NCBI GenBank assembly: GCA_023101885.1 | Contig: JALPQD010000160.1 | Coordinates: forward strand, 3,939,188-4,003,187 | Reading direction: 5' to 3' | DNA length: 64,000 bases | Origin: Typhlomys cinereus | Taxonomy: Eukaryota > Chordata > Mammalia > Rodentia > Platacanthomyidae | Part shown: positions 13,038 to 24,700 of the stretch, one piece after another | Layout of the letters: each line of letters begins with the position of its first letter | Numbering within the stretch: position 1 is the first letter of the stretch | The notes under the pieces: generated by a model | The model's database searches: none | What the model was told of the DNA's origin: nothing | The model's input: the letters and a program-made list of their open reading frames with translations, nothing else | Made by a program: the position numbers and the translations under genes

Positions 13038-14284
13038 CTGCGGGGGCCGCGCGCGCCCCGAGCGCAGGTGCGCGAGCGGCTGGAGCCGCGGCGAGCGACC
13101 CGCGCGCAACCGCCTGAGGCCGAGCGCCGAGGCGGAGGCTGAGGCCCGGCTCGCCCTCCCGGGCTCCGCAGGTACCTTCGCCGCCCGCCGCCGCCGCCCG
13201 TGTGGCGGCGCCGCGGACCCCGCCGCTCAGTCCCCGCGGCTGCCTCGCGCCGTCCAGCCCGTGCGCATGCGTCCGCCGCCCGGGCGGGGGGCCCTTGCCC
13301 GCGGGAACCGGGGCGTCGGGCCGCGGGGGCGGGGCACGGAGGCCGGCGCGCGGGACCCCGCGAGGGCGGCGCCTCGGCCCGGGGGTCGCCCGCGCGCGGC
13401 GGGGCCTCGAGCAGCCCTGCCGGCCCCGCCGCCCGCGGCCCACCTGTCTCAGCTTCCCCCGCGGGGGTCCCCCAGGCGGGCCGCGCGGTCCAGGGGCGCA
13501 GCGAGCGGGCTCCTGGATGCCACTGGCCGGCGGCCCAGCCCGAGACCCCGGGCCCCGGGCGCAGGCGGAGAGCAGTGCCCCAAGACGGCTCGACCCCGAC
13601 TTGCACCCGCCTGCCCCCCACACGTCCAGAAGCAGCCCGGCGCCGGAGCTGCAGGGCGGCCGGTGGCAAGTGGACGGGCCGAGGAGGGTCGCGCGCGTCA
13701 GGGTCGCAGATGGCTCTCAGCCTACGCGTGTCCTGCGGTACCAGTGGGCTCTGAAGACCCCACGGAACTCACAGTAAAATGACACGTACACGTTGAGGTG
13801 CAAATCTCTCCCCCTCCTTTTCCCGAAAGACCTTTCCTGTAGGGGAATAAAGGCACGGTGCTTTTATCTCGTGCCTCTCCCATCTCCACACAGGTGGGTA
13901 TTAGAACTGCCCCTGTATCATTGGTTTTCTGCGAATCCTACTTTTATTATAACTAATAGGTAAGTTTTGAGTACTTAACTATTAACCCATACTTCAAATA
14001 CGCATCGGTGCTTTAACCTCAGTATGGAAGCAGTAGTTAAATAGTCTAAGGTCGAATGACTGATGGAACCATCAAATCCAGGTCTATTCTTTAATCTTTG
14101 AAGACTCTTTCAACTGATTCTGAACCTTTTATCTTTAGATAGGTTTACTCTGTCTTAAAAACTCAGTACTGTCCCTTTTAGCCGCTGTTTTTTCTTCCAG
14201 TTATTCCTACATTTTAAAGGGAGGGAGGGACACATGCTCACAACTCCTGCTTCGTTTTCAATCATAGCATATCTTTGTTATTTT

Positions 14285-14362
14285 TGCAGAACTGGAGACC
14301 AATCCCAGGGTCTTATGCATGCAAGGCAAGCACTCTTAACGCTGAGCTAACCCCCAGCAACA
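14285..14362 (-). mobile_element. ID-type SINE
   Basis: The plus strand reads CCAATCCCAGGGTCTTATGC and ends GAGCTAACCCCCAGCAACA. This is the complement of a tRNA-Ala-like ID monomer with a B box. It has no long body, unlike families A and B. Confidence 0.65.
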
Positions 14363-15777
14363 TGTGTATTCATTCTGGTTTCATCGATTCCCATCACTTC
14401 ATAGAACTGTAATATGTGTGATCATCCTTTTTTGAGTACTGGATTAGATCCGTAATCAGATTTTAGGGTGTTGAGACAATTGTCATGTAGTTAATTTACA
14501 AACAACTTAATTCCTAGCACTTGGCTGAAGTCCAAAGACCTTTTACAATTATTGGATTGTAACTAAGAACTCTTGATAGTACATGCTTATGGTCTCAATT
14601 ATTCAGGTAGCTGAGATGGGAGAATCATTTGCCGCTAGGGGCACAAAGCCAGCTTGAGAAGCAGGAGAATCTCCAAAATAAAAACCCACTAAGACACAAT
14701 TTATTTGGCTAATAGTGCAAATGCTAAAACTAAATAATACATAAAGAATATCTTTGGCTAGATTTGTGTTCTTGGCAAGTAATATAGGAATTCTTACTGT
14801 GTTGAACACATGATTCCATTTAATTAAAATAGTTTCTTAGTGATTGAAGCATGGGTTTTTGAGAGCCAGCATAGTAACTGAGAGAGAGAGAATATGAATA
14901 GACAGGTCATTGATAAAAGACAACCCTGTATATTTGGATTCAAGTCCAATCCCTACCTTTATCACTTACTAATAATATATGGCCATGTTTCATAATTTTT
15001 CTAAGGCTCATCTAGAAAAGGTAAAATAATTTCTACCTTATGTTTTGATAATTAAATGAGATATTTTAGAAGTGTGTCTGACTTATATCAAGTAAACATT
15101 TAGTGTGTGGTTGCATTTATAAGGAAGTTAAAGTTTACCTGTTTGCCCGAAGTTGCTTCATATATGCAAACAATTCCCAAACTATTTCTCTTATTGTATG
15201 ATTCCGTGAGCAGTTACTCTATTATACTCCCAAAGAGAAGATGCCTATATAATTGATGTAGATGCATTTATAACACAAAGACATTGTATTTATAAATGTT
15301 AGTATTTTTCTAAGTATTGTTAGAATCCATGCAAAAAAAGAAAAAGGGTTTACCACATGTGAGAATTTTTCTTGGGAAATGTGAAAAAATATTCACACTA
15401 GATAGAGTCATTTCACCAAAGTCCAAATTACAAAGTCAATGTCTTTATTAGAGTTACATGCAGGTGTATGGATGAAGAGTTATGTACAAGAGCATCATGG
15501 ATGATTTAAAACCATCTGCCACCAGAAAGTCCACCCCAGCATGAGTGACAATAACTCACAATTTGCATGGCTGAAGCTGCCTACTCTACAGCTCAACAGA
15601 TTCAAGAGAATCCTCTCTCCAGCTGACCTTATTGCTTGTATAATTGAGGGAGGGGCTTTGTGAATTTAAGAGATTCAGGAATTTCTTGAAACTTGAGTTG
15701 TTTACTTTCCAAGCCTTGTAAGTCTTGTTTACTTTGTGAATCTTTAGCCTTTCTCTGGCTTAGAATGTTTCAATTCT

Positions 15778-15930
15778 TTTTTTTTTTTTAACCTTATCGA
15801 ATGGACAGGCTTTATTGAAGCTGATCAGTGACTACCCAACAAAGAGTCAGGATTTCAGTGCATGGCCAGAGGAGTAGGTTGATAGGGCTTTTAAAGGCAA
15901 AAGCAACATCTTTAGCAAGAGGCAGGAAAC
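15778..15930 (-). mobile_element. Retroposed LTR-type transcript end
   Basis: On the minus strand the sequence ends CTTCAATAAAGCCTGTCC, then ATTCGATAAGG, then about 12 A. It is flanked by a perfect 16-bp duplication AGAATGTTTCAATTCT at 15762-15777 and 15931-15946. An AATAAAGCCTG motif resembles the R region of a retroviral LTR. The poly(A) and long target duplication point to copying of a polyadenylated RNA by L1 rather than retroviral integration. There is no coding sequence. Confidence 0.7.
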
Positions 15931-16035
15931 AGAATGTTTCAATTCTGAGACTATTTTTATACTTTATAAACATTGTTTCTCTTAGTTCCCCTCTCTTTCC
16001 TTATCTCTTGATCTTGGTAGTAGACCCATATTTTA

Positions 16036-16351
16036 TTTTATTTTTTTATTTTTTAAATTTTTTTTTTATTATTATTATTATTTATTCAACTGTGTGTATG
16101 TGCGTGCGCGCGTGTGTCTGTGTGTGTGTGTGTGTGTGTATGTGTGTGTAGAACCACGGACGAATTCGCGAACCACCATGGACGCCTCCACCTCCTTCTG
16201 CCCGGGGATTCACAGGCTCCGCCCTACCAGGACCAGAAGCGCAGGCCGCCCCCGCTTCCGCCTGGCGTCTATACGTGGGATCTGGGATCCGAACTCGGGA
16301 CCTTCCGCCTGCAAGGCGGAGGCTTAACCCCTGAGCCACCTCTCCAGCCCC
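16036..16351 (-). mobile_element. Family A ID-like SINE
   Basis: Full-length minus-strand copy with target duplication AGACCCATATTTTA at 16022-16035 and 16352-16365. It contains a longer than usual TG tract and an AT-rich (TTA)n tail on the plus strand. Confidence 0.93.
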
Positions 16352-17027
16352 AGACCCATATTTTAATTTGGTCAAATTCTTACTCTTTTGGTACATCTAA
16401 ACAAAAAGCAAAATTCCAGGAGAAATTGGCAAGTCTGTAGCATTGATAACTTCTCTTCTTAAGTTTATTCCACAACTTTTTTTTCAATCTTTGTTTACTA
16501 ATGTTAGTGAATCTGTGGTAATTTTAGACATTCCTTTATCAGGTTTTTCAAAACTAATGAAGAAATCTGATACATGTGACATTTTGCCTTTTTGATTGAC
16601 TGAAAATTTACATTCTATTTTTGATTTGCCTATAGTTTCAATATACACTTTTTTGTTTACTTACCATTAAATGAAACTTACTGCAGGAAAATGCACCACA
16701 ATTATTCAGTGTTCTGGTATATCCTACTCCTAAGTCTAACCCAGCCCCATCCCAATTTGAGAGGCCTGTCAACTATTTAGTTTTATCTCTTTGGATGTTA
16801 ACACTGCTCTTTTGCAAGATGTGGTCTCCAGCTGCCTCCCAGATGAGGTAGGTAGTAAGTAACAGAGTTCTTGCAGAAGTAAGCCTTGATTTATTCATCT
16901 TTCTACAAGGTTTGTAGCACCCCACCTCTACTCCATAATTGCCTTCAGTTTAGCTAGACCTTAAGATCTAGGAAGAAAGGGGACGGCAGCAAAACAGGAA
17001 GACAAACAATTATAGAATTAAATATAA

Positions 17028-17121
17028 TTGGTTGGGTGGGTTGGTTGGTTGGTTGGTTTGGTTGGTTGGTTGGTTGGTTGGTTGGTGGGTTGGTTGGTTG
17101 GTTGGGTTGGTTGGTTGGTTT
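17028..17121. repeat. (TTGG)n tetranucleotide array
   Basis: About 94 bp of nearly uninterrupted GGTT units with a few GGG interruptions. It is strongly strand-asymmetric (G/T on plus). Confidence 0.95.
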
Positions 17122-18534
17122 TGAGTACAAGGTCTCAGACCAGGAAGTTCTAGGCTATATGAAATCAGTCTCCCACATAGCTGTGACTATAGTTGTCGGC
17201 TGCCACATTTACTAACCTCTGCTTAGTTCTTCATAATCTAACCTTTTACTGGCTAACGTTGTAGCCACTAACCACAAGAGGCAGTTGAGCACTTGAATGT
17301 GGCTGGGTGCAATATAAGAATTTAATTATTTTACTTAATTTAAATATAAAAACTGAGCAAGTTGTAAAATATGTTTCCTTTACACACGTCTTTATTTTTA
17401 TAGGACTATATTTCACATAAACTCTTAAAATTAGCATTAAAATTGAAATATACAGAAAGTATAAAATACCAGATTTCAACCACATAAGATGTAAAATACT
17501 TCATTGTTATATTGATTAAATATTAAAAATTTTGATGTGTTTGACCTATATACTAGATCAGATATATTTTAAAAATCTTTTTCAGTACTGAGGATTAAAG
17601 CCTGTGTCTCATGCATGCCGGACAAGTATTCTAACACTGAGCTGTATCTCTAACTATATCCCTCACCTTTTCATTTTAAGTGTGACTTTAAAAATAGTAT
17701 TACCACATACACTACTCTCATGTTGGACTGTTTCTCTAGCCTCCCTACACCCAATTTTATTTTCCATGTTTTCCTTCAGCAGGGAAATTTCTGAGGCTCA
17801 GGAAAGAGAATCTCTACCTAACTCCTTGAACACCAAGGAGGTATGGGTTGCCTGAGTCCTGGATTCAGAGGTGCTCATTAAGGTCTTAGAGTAGTTCCCT
17901 GCTTTACTTAGTCATACCTCCATTTCACATTACCATAGAAACACTTTGATCACTAAGTATAAAAAAAGTAAATATAGCAATAATCTTTTGAAATCACCAC
18001 CAAACAACAAATATAGTAAAAGCATGTTAAATATTCAGGTGTTCAATTTTAACTTTTCTAGTTCATAGCACTGTATATACGTACATACTTATAGTCAGTT
18101 ATTCAGATAGGCTGGTTACTCACAACTTTAAAAATTGTATCAATTAATGAAGGTCCTGTAAAGTATGTATGCTATTTACTCAAGTTTGTAATCAATGGAA
18201 ATATCGTAACCAGGAAAAAGGAACACCAGAAAAAGAATAAACAACTTTCAGATATGATTCTGAGTTTCAGAATAGCCAGAGCAAAATGGTAACTTTTTGG
18301 TAATACAAAGTAGCCAACTCTAAGTGCAATTTCTAGTGTAACTCATTGTTACAAATAACATTCTTATTATGTATTTTATTCCTTTGCTGCATAGCAAATA
18401 ACATTTTAAATAGCAAGCTCACTAATATTTTATGTGTCTGCATTTGGTAGTATCCAATTCATTTTTACATAGAAATGAATGATTGTGACAAATAATTGTA
18501 CATTTTACTTTTACAGGAATCTTTGGAAACCAAG

Positions 18535-18769
18535 ATGCGGCACAATCAGATGTGTTGTGAGACACCACCTACTGTCACTATTCATGTAAAATCGGGTTCA
18601 AATAGATCACAACAAGCCAAAAAACCCATTAATCTGAAGCGTCCTATTTTTAAAGATAGTTGGCAAGCATCTGAAAAAAATGCATATAACAACAACAAAC
18701 CTAAACGCCCCAGAGGTCCTTGTCTAATAATACAACGTCAGGAAATGACTGCTTTCTTTAAATTATTTG
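18535..18769 (+). CDS. SPDYA: SPDYA coding exon 1 (start codon)
   Basis: The exon begins at 18517 after TTTTACAG, with 18 bases of 5' UTR before ATG. It encodes residues 1-78 and one base of codon 79. The donor is TTTG|GTAGGT. It ends at the start of the Speedy box (MTAFFKLF). Confidence 0.95.
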
Positions 18770-21700
18770 GTAGGTTTAAAGCATTTAATAATATAAAGTA
18801 CTTAGAGTTAGAATGTAAGCATTTCAGAAAGTGTCAATTATATATTTTTAGAAATTTGAGTTTTATTTGGCCTAAGATAAAATAGTCCATACAGACTCAG
18901 GTGAGTTACCAACCCAATTTGACAAAGCCTGAGGGGATTTTCAAGGAGTTTTACAGCTAAAACTAAGCAAAATGTTGTATTTGGGGAATATTGTTTTAAA
19001 AGTAAGGTTTTATCATCATGTTCATATAATGAACTTGAGTTTGACTTAGTACATGAGATTATTTTGTTGTCTTTCTTAGCAGTCAGGCAAATAGAAACTT
19101 CTTAATAGTGCTTATGCCGTCCAAGAAAGAGAAAGGAGATGTGGTAGCAAAGAAGACATAGTATGCATGGGTTCTTAGAGGAAGGTTACATGCATTGAGG
19201 CAAGCTGGGTAGGATGTAGAGAACAAAATTTAAAGGTGAGATAAAAGACAAGAAAAATATGTAGAGAATATAAGTAGAAAAAAGTTACATTTGCCCCATC
19301 AGGATCTAGAATGTTAATATAAATTTCCATTTCTCTTTATTAAGAATAGAACAAAATGATTACAAGCTTTTATTTTGACGGAAAATACCTGAATCTACTA
19401 TTTTAGGTAATAAGAAATAGAAATAACAGGACAAATTCTCAGGAAATCAGTAATTATTCTTAGAAATTTCCAAATAGTTATTCTATTGATGAAAACTATA
19501 ATATGCAATAACAAATATGAAGAAGTTGTTTGCTACTTAAATGAAATGGATTTTTAGATTATATTCTGATAATTAAAATATATTTGACATAATTTATTTT
19601 AATGCTTTTATATTCAAATAAGGAATTTTTCGTAATCTTTTGTTGATCTTTTTGTTCCAATAATCATTTTTCTCATAGTACAATTTAAAGTTGCATATTG
19701 AAAAACGAATATGTAAGACAAAAATATAAGAGAAAGTCCAAAACGAAATATATTCTGGAACCTTAATAGGAACGAATAGTAGAAAGTAAAGCATTTAGAA
19801 CAGTTCTTTAAGTTGTTTAGTAGAAAATGAATTATCTCATCTCTGATTCCATATTTATCTCTTAAGACTGATTTTATAAAAGAATGACGAGCTGGAATTA
19901 TTCAGCATTTTGTTGGATATTCAGCTTTATACATAGTGAAGTAAATTAGGAGGGAAAATGAAGGGTAGACTTTGCAATCATAAATATACTAAAAAACCAA
20001 CAACAGTCATTTTTGTTTGATTTCTAAACATTTATAATCATGATGTGGAAATTATTTTTTCAAAAGTAGTAGTATATTTGTAAGAGATAAGTCATAGCTA
20101 TTTTTTGTTGTAGATGACGACTTAATTCAAGATTTCTTATGGATGGACTGCTGCTGTAAAATTGCAGACAAGGTAAATCTGGTAAGGGTGTAATCATAAA
20201 CCATCATCAGAACTTTTATGAGGTTAGAGGAAAACCTGTATTGCTCCTTGAAAACAGAATTCCTAAATTAACTTTTCAGAATTAACAAAGTTTCAGTGAA
20301 TTTTATAATTTGATTCAAATGACTTTAAGTCCATATCTGTTTTTACAGAAATGAATTAATATAGACTTAATACTTTCAAATCAGCTTGCAGTTTACTGTG
20401 TAACCCAAACTTACCTCAAACTCACAAGGTCACAATCATCCTGCCTCGGTCTCCCAAATTCTGGAATTGAAGGCTTGTGCTACTATGTTCAGATAGAATC
20501 AATATTTGAATGGAATTGTTGCCTTTTATTGTTGCTCAGAAAAAACAGTCAGGAATTCACTCTATTGAGGCAGTCTCTTATACATTCAAATGTTTCATAG
20601 ATAATTCAGATAAAATATCCCAATATTCTAAAACTTACAATTTTTGTTATTCTAAATAGGCATGAAATTACTATACAATTGCCATAAATATTTCCTATGG
20701 CATAAATAATGTTTCCCTGTTGTCCTCCTCACTGTTGGATAACTATCTTAGACCATACTGAGAAACACCAAGCAAATACAAATTAAGAATCATTCTATAT
20801 ATCCTAAAAAAAAAAAGAATCATTCTATATATTCTATAATGCAAATGGCCAATAAACTTTTTGGTTAGTTTACAAAGGAATGAGTTCATTGTGATATTTG
20901 CATATTTGTATAACATTATGCTTTATTCAGCACCTTCATTGCCCTCTCTCTTCTTTCTTCCTAATTAGTTAGCATGTTCTTCATTAGGTATCATTAGTTC
21001 ATAAGTTATCAGATTTGTTGGGAGCAGTTCAGAGTATGCTTTTCTGTGAACACAAATTTCAATTTGTGTTTATTTCTGAGTCAATGGAGTAGTTAGTATT
21101 TCACGTTTGAAAATATTTTCAGCTTGGCAGTCATATGGACAAATAATTTCACAAAACAGTTTAAAATGTACACATTAACAGTAAAGGGAATGTTTGAAAA
21201 GCTAACTTACGATTAAATACCCATTAAGAAGCTAGTACTGAAGTTTTTATTTCACGCTTGGATGACAAAGATATAAAAGGTTTTAAATTTTTTTAATTCT
21301 GGAAACCATATTTTATAAATTTGAACATGCACAGCTTATACTTAGAGATCCAGCATACTCTTCTTATCCAGGCAATCAATTCATGGCAAATAATTTATAT
21401 TTAAATCTAAAATAATCTTGATGCAATCACTGTGTCATTAAACAGTTTTCAAATTAATAGTAATCCTGTAACAAAGTTTTAATTATGGTAAACATTACAG
21501 TTTATGTGCATTAAAGTTGGTGGACAGCAGGGGGCAGTGTTTGAAAAGTAACTAATCAGGAACATTGCATCTTAAAAAATGATGTCAAGAATCCTTTACT
21601 TGGAAAATATAGAAACACTTGGAATTACCAATCCACTATCCAATTAATGAATGAAAGGGAAATAATATATTCATATTATAACTTGTTTCTACTTTGAGCA

Positions 21701-24700
21701 GTCAGATCTTGGTATATATTCCAACAGTCATCATGTATCTTTCTACTAATACATTTAAATGTGTCTTTCCCATGAAACTGAACCCTAATAATCTAATTTC
21801 TGAAGTTATTTAGAATCCATTCTGAAAAGTTATTTTTTGTTTTTTTATGAAAAGTTATTTCAAAGAATAAATATAGGGAACTGAGGTGACAACTCAGGGG
21901 TTAAAGCCTTTGCCTTGCAAGCAAAAGGATCTGAGATTCCATATAAAAATGTCCTTGGATGTGACTGTAGCCTGTAATTCCAACCTTGAAAGGTAAAACC
22001 TGGAAAACCCCAGAACAAAGAATAAAGAGAGCATTGGGATGATTCCTGATGTCATGTTAGGCTTTCACAGGCATACACACTCAAGTGCCCAAAAAATCTT
22101 AAACTATAGAAGCTAAGGATGTAGAATAGAGTGTGTGCTTAGCATATACATGGCTCTAGGCTCCTAGCACACATACAAATTATGGATATCTACAACTAAA
22201 ATAGTTCATAGAAAAATTAGAAAAATATATTTCAAATATATCAAAATAGTAACTGTTGGGGAATCTCGTGATGAATATAGGTTACAAATTGTATTATTAT
22301 TGCAACTTCTCTTTAAGTTTGAATTTTAAATTAGGAAAGTGAGATTTTATAGTAAAGATAAAGAATCTTAGTTAAATACAGTATTTTTCACAAGCTATTT
22401 CTCACTATTAGCATGATTACAGAAAATGAAGACTAAGTACTCAGGTGGTTATGTAAGAATAAATAATACCATACTGTGTTAGCTTATTTGTCAGAAAAAT
22501 TTACTTTTAACTATTTTGTAGCATTTGTATTTATGAGCAAAACATTAATATTAATTTATAATTTTTCCTTATAGTATCTTTTGGCTATGACCTTTGTTTA
22601 TTTCAAGAGAGCTAAATTTACTATAGATGAGCATACCAGGATAAATTTCTTTATTGCTCTGTAAGTATGCTTTTTGCCAAGTGATTTTTTTTTGTATTAG
22701 TTGCTTAAACATATATGATTTCTAATTTAAAGCAGAAAATTAAAACTATGTATATTGCGCATTAGGCCTTCCTTATTAAAGTTATATATTTTTCACTTTA
22801 ATAGGATAATTTTATGTTCTTTTCACTGACCTGATCATGCTATGTGTCCCTCATCTGTTGCTCAATATTCCACTTAAGGTTTTGTCTTCTACATTTTTCA
22901 GAGTACTTCCATATCAAGTTACCCCAATTTTCCTCATAACTTAGATTTTTTTAAAAGCCAAAATATTCTCTTTAAATTGCCAGCATAGGGGGGCTGGAGA
23001 GGTGGCTCAGGGGTTAAGCCTCTGCCTTGCAGGCGGAAGGTCCTGAGTTCGGATCCTAGACCCCACGTATAGACGCCGGGCGGAAGCAGGGGCGGCCTGC
23101 GTTTCCAAAGGTTGTGGTAGGGCGGAGCCTGTGAATCCCGGGGCAGAGTAAATGAGGAGGAGGTGGAGGCGTCCATGGTGGTTCCCGAATTCGCCTGTGG
23201 TTCTACACACACTTACACACACACGCACACACATACACGCACGCACGCGCGCGCACACATGCACAATTGAATAAATAATTTAAAAAATAAAAAATAAATT
23301 GCCGGCATAGGGAGGGGACCGGTGTACCTGTTAAGTTTGTATGAGTGGAAATAAAAAAAAAAAAAAAGAAAAAATTGCCAGCATACAGTAAAAAACACTA
23401 TTATCATACTTTTATGTAAGTTAAACAGCTTTGGAAAATGTTCTAGATATATGCTTTATAGAGTTATGTCCAAAGGATGTTATTTATTCATATATAAATA
23501 ATAAATACTCATATTTAATACTTACTATTCACTGATGGTTTTGCTCAATATTGAACTTTGACAAAGGAATGTCAAATGAGTATATTTTGGAGGCTGTGGT
23601 GTATCTCAGTAATAAGGTGCTTTTCTCATATGCATTTTTGTACCCTGTATCTGCTTATCAAGCTGCAGCTGGGAATGTTTATTAATATATACACACACTA
23701 GAGAACTATATAGAGAAATACTTGAATATCACAATAGCTATCAGCACTGAGAAATAAATTTTTACTCAAAATTGATTTAATTTGGGATCAGAGTTATTAA
23801 TGAATTAAGTCTGAAAGAAAACTAGATATATGGCCCAGCAGTTCCAGTGCTGCCTTAAAAATAAGAGGACTAGAGTGTGAAGCCCTAGCTCCCACATAAA
23901 ATGCCAGGTGCATATGGCAGGCAGCCCACCTTGTAACTGCAGTCTTGGAAGGTAGAGACTGGGAATTCTTAGAGCATACTGTCTAGCCAAACTACACTTG
24001 TTGGCTAGTTCTGGATTTGATTAAAGATGATGTCTCAAAAGAAAAAAAAAGGGGGTGAGATCGCTCAGTGGGTAAGGTGCCTGCTCTGAAACCTGGCAAC
24101 CTGAGTTTGATTCCCTGGAAAGCCTATACAGTGATATGGTAGGAGAGAACTGACATCCAAAGGTTGTCCTTTGATCTCCATGGCATATATGCATGCTATT
24201 TATGTCTTTCTCTCTGTGTCTCTGTTTCTCTCAGTCTTAATCCTTCTCTGTGAAATACATGGAATAAATAAAATGGAAGAGTGATTGAAAATGATTCCCA
24301 ATACCAATCTCAGGACTCCTCACATGCACACACATGTGCACATACACCCATACACATGGGAACACACATACACCCTATACACACATGCACATCAGAAATG
24401 GAATAAGTAAAGTACAGACAGTAAAAAGAATAGAAGAAACTAATCCACGTTTTAATTGAGACAAATTTTTCAGTATATAAGGAAAACTGAACTCAATTTA
24501 ACATTTGATGGTGATTGCAGTCATAAGAATTTTATAATAGGGCTGGAGAGGTGGCTCAGGGGTTAAGCCTCAGCCTTACAGGCGCAAGGTCCCGAGTTCA
24601 GAACCCCGATCCCACGTATAGACGCCAGGCGGAAGCGGGGGCGGCCTGCGCTTCTGATCCTGGTAGGGCGGAGCCTGTGAATCCCGGGGCTGAAGGAGGT

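Larger units (their letters stand above)
12790..13700 (+). promoter_or_regulatory. SPDYA: CpG island, SPDYA promoter and first exon (probable)
   Basis: About 900 bp of very G+C-rich, CpG-rich DNA lies in AT-rich surroundings, between PPP1CB and the first SPDYA coding exon. It contains the E-box CACGTG at 12897-12902, GC boxes GGGGCGGGGC at 12971-12980 and 12984-12993, and an inverted CCAAT box (ATTGG, 13033-13037). No TATA box is seen. A donor-like CAG|GTACCT at 13171/13172 could end a non-coding first exon that splices to the acceptor at 18516. Long open frames here on both strands reflect the lack of AT-rich stop codons. The transcription start is inferred. Confidence 0.75.
13173..18516 (+). 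other. SPDYA: SPDYA first intron (inferred)
   Basis: The remainder of the CpG island comes first. Then follow an ID-type SINE fragment (14285-14362, minus), a retroposed LTR-type sequence (15778-15930, minus), a family A SINE, a TTGG minisatellite and a second ID fragment (17583-17656, minus). The rest is AT-rich with no recognised gene. Confidence 0.65.

Noticed and set aside
12775..13782. Long open frames on both strands over the first CpG island (up to about 335 codons)
   Set aside because: They overlap each other in several frames, are made of Ala/Gly/Pro/Arg-rich low-complexity residues, and exist because G+C-rich DNA lacks stop codons. No domain is recognised.
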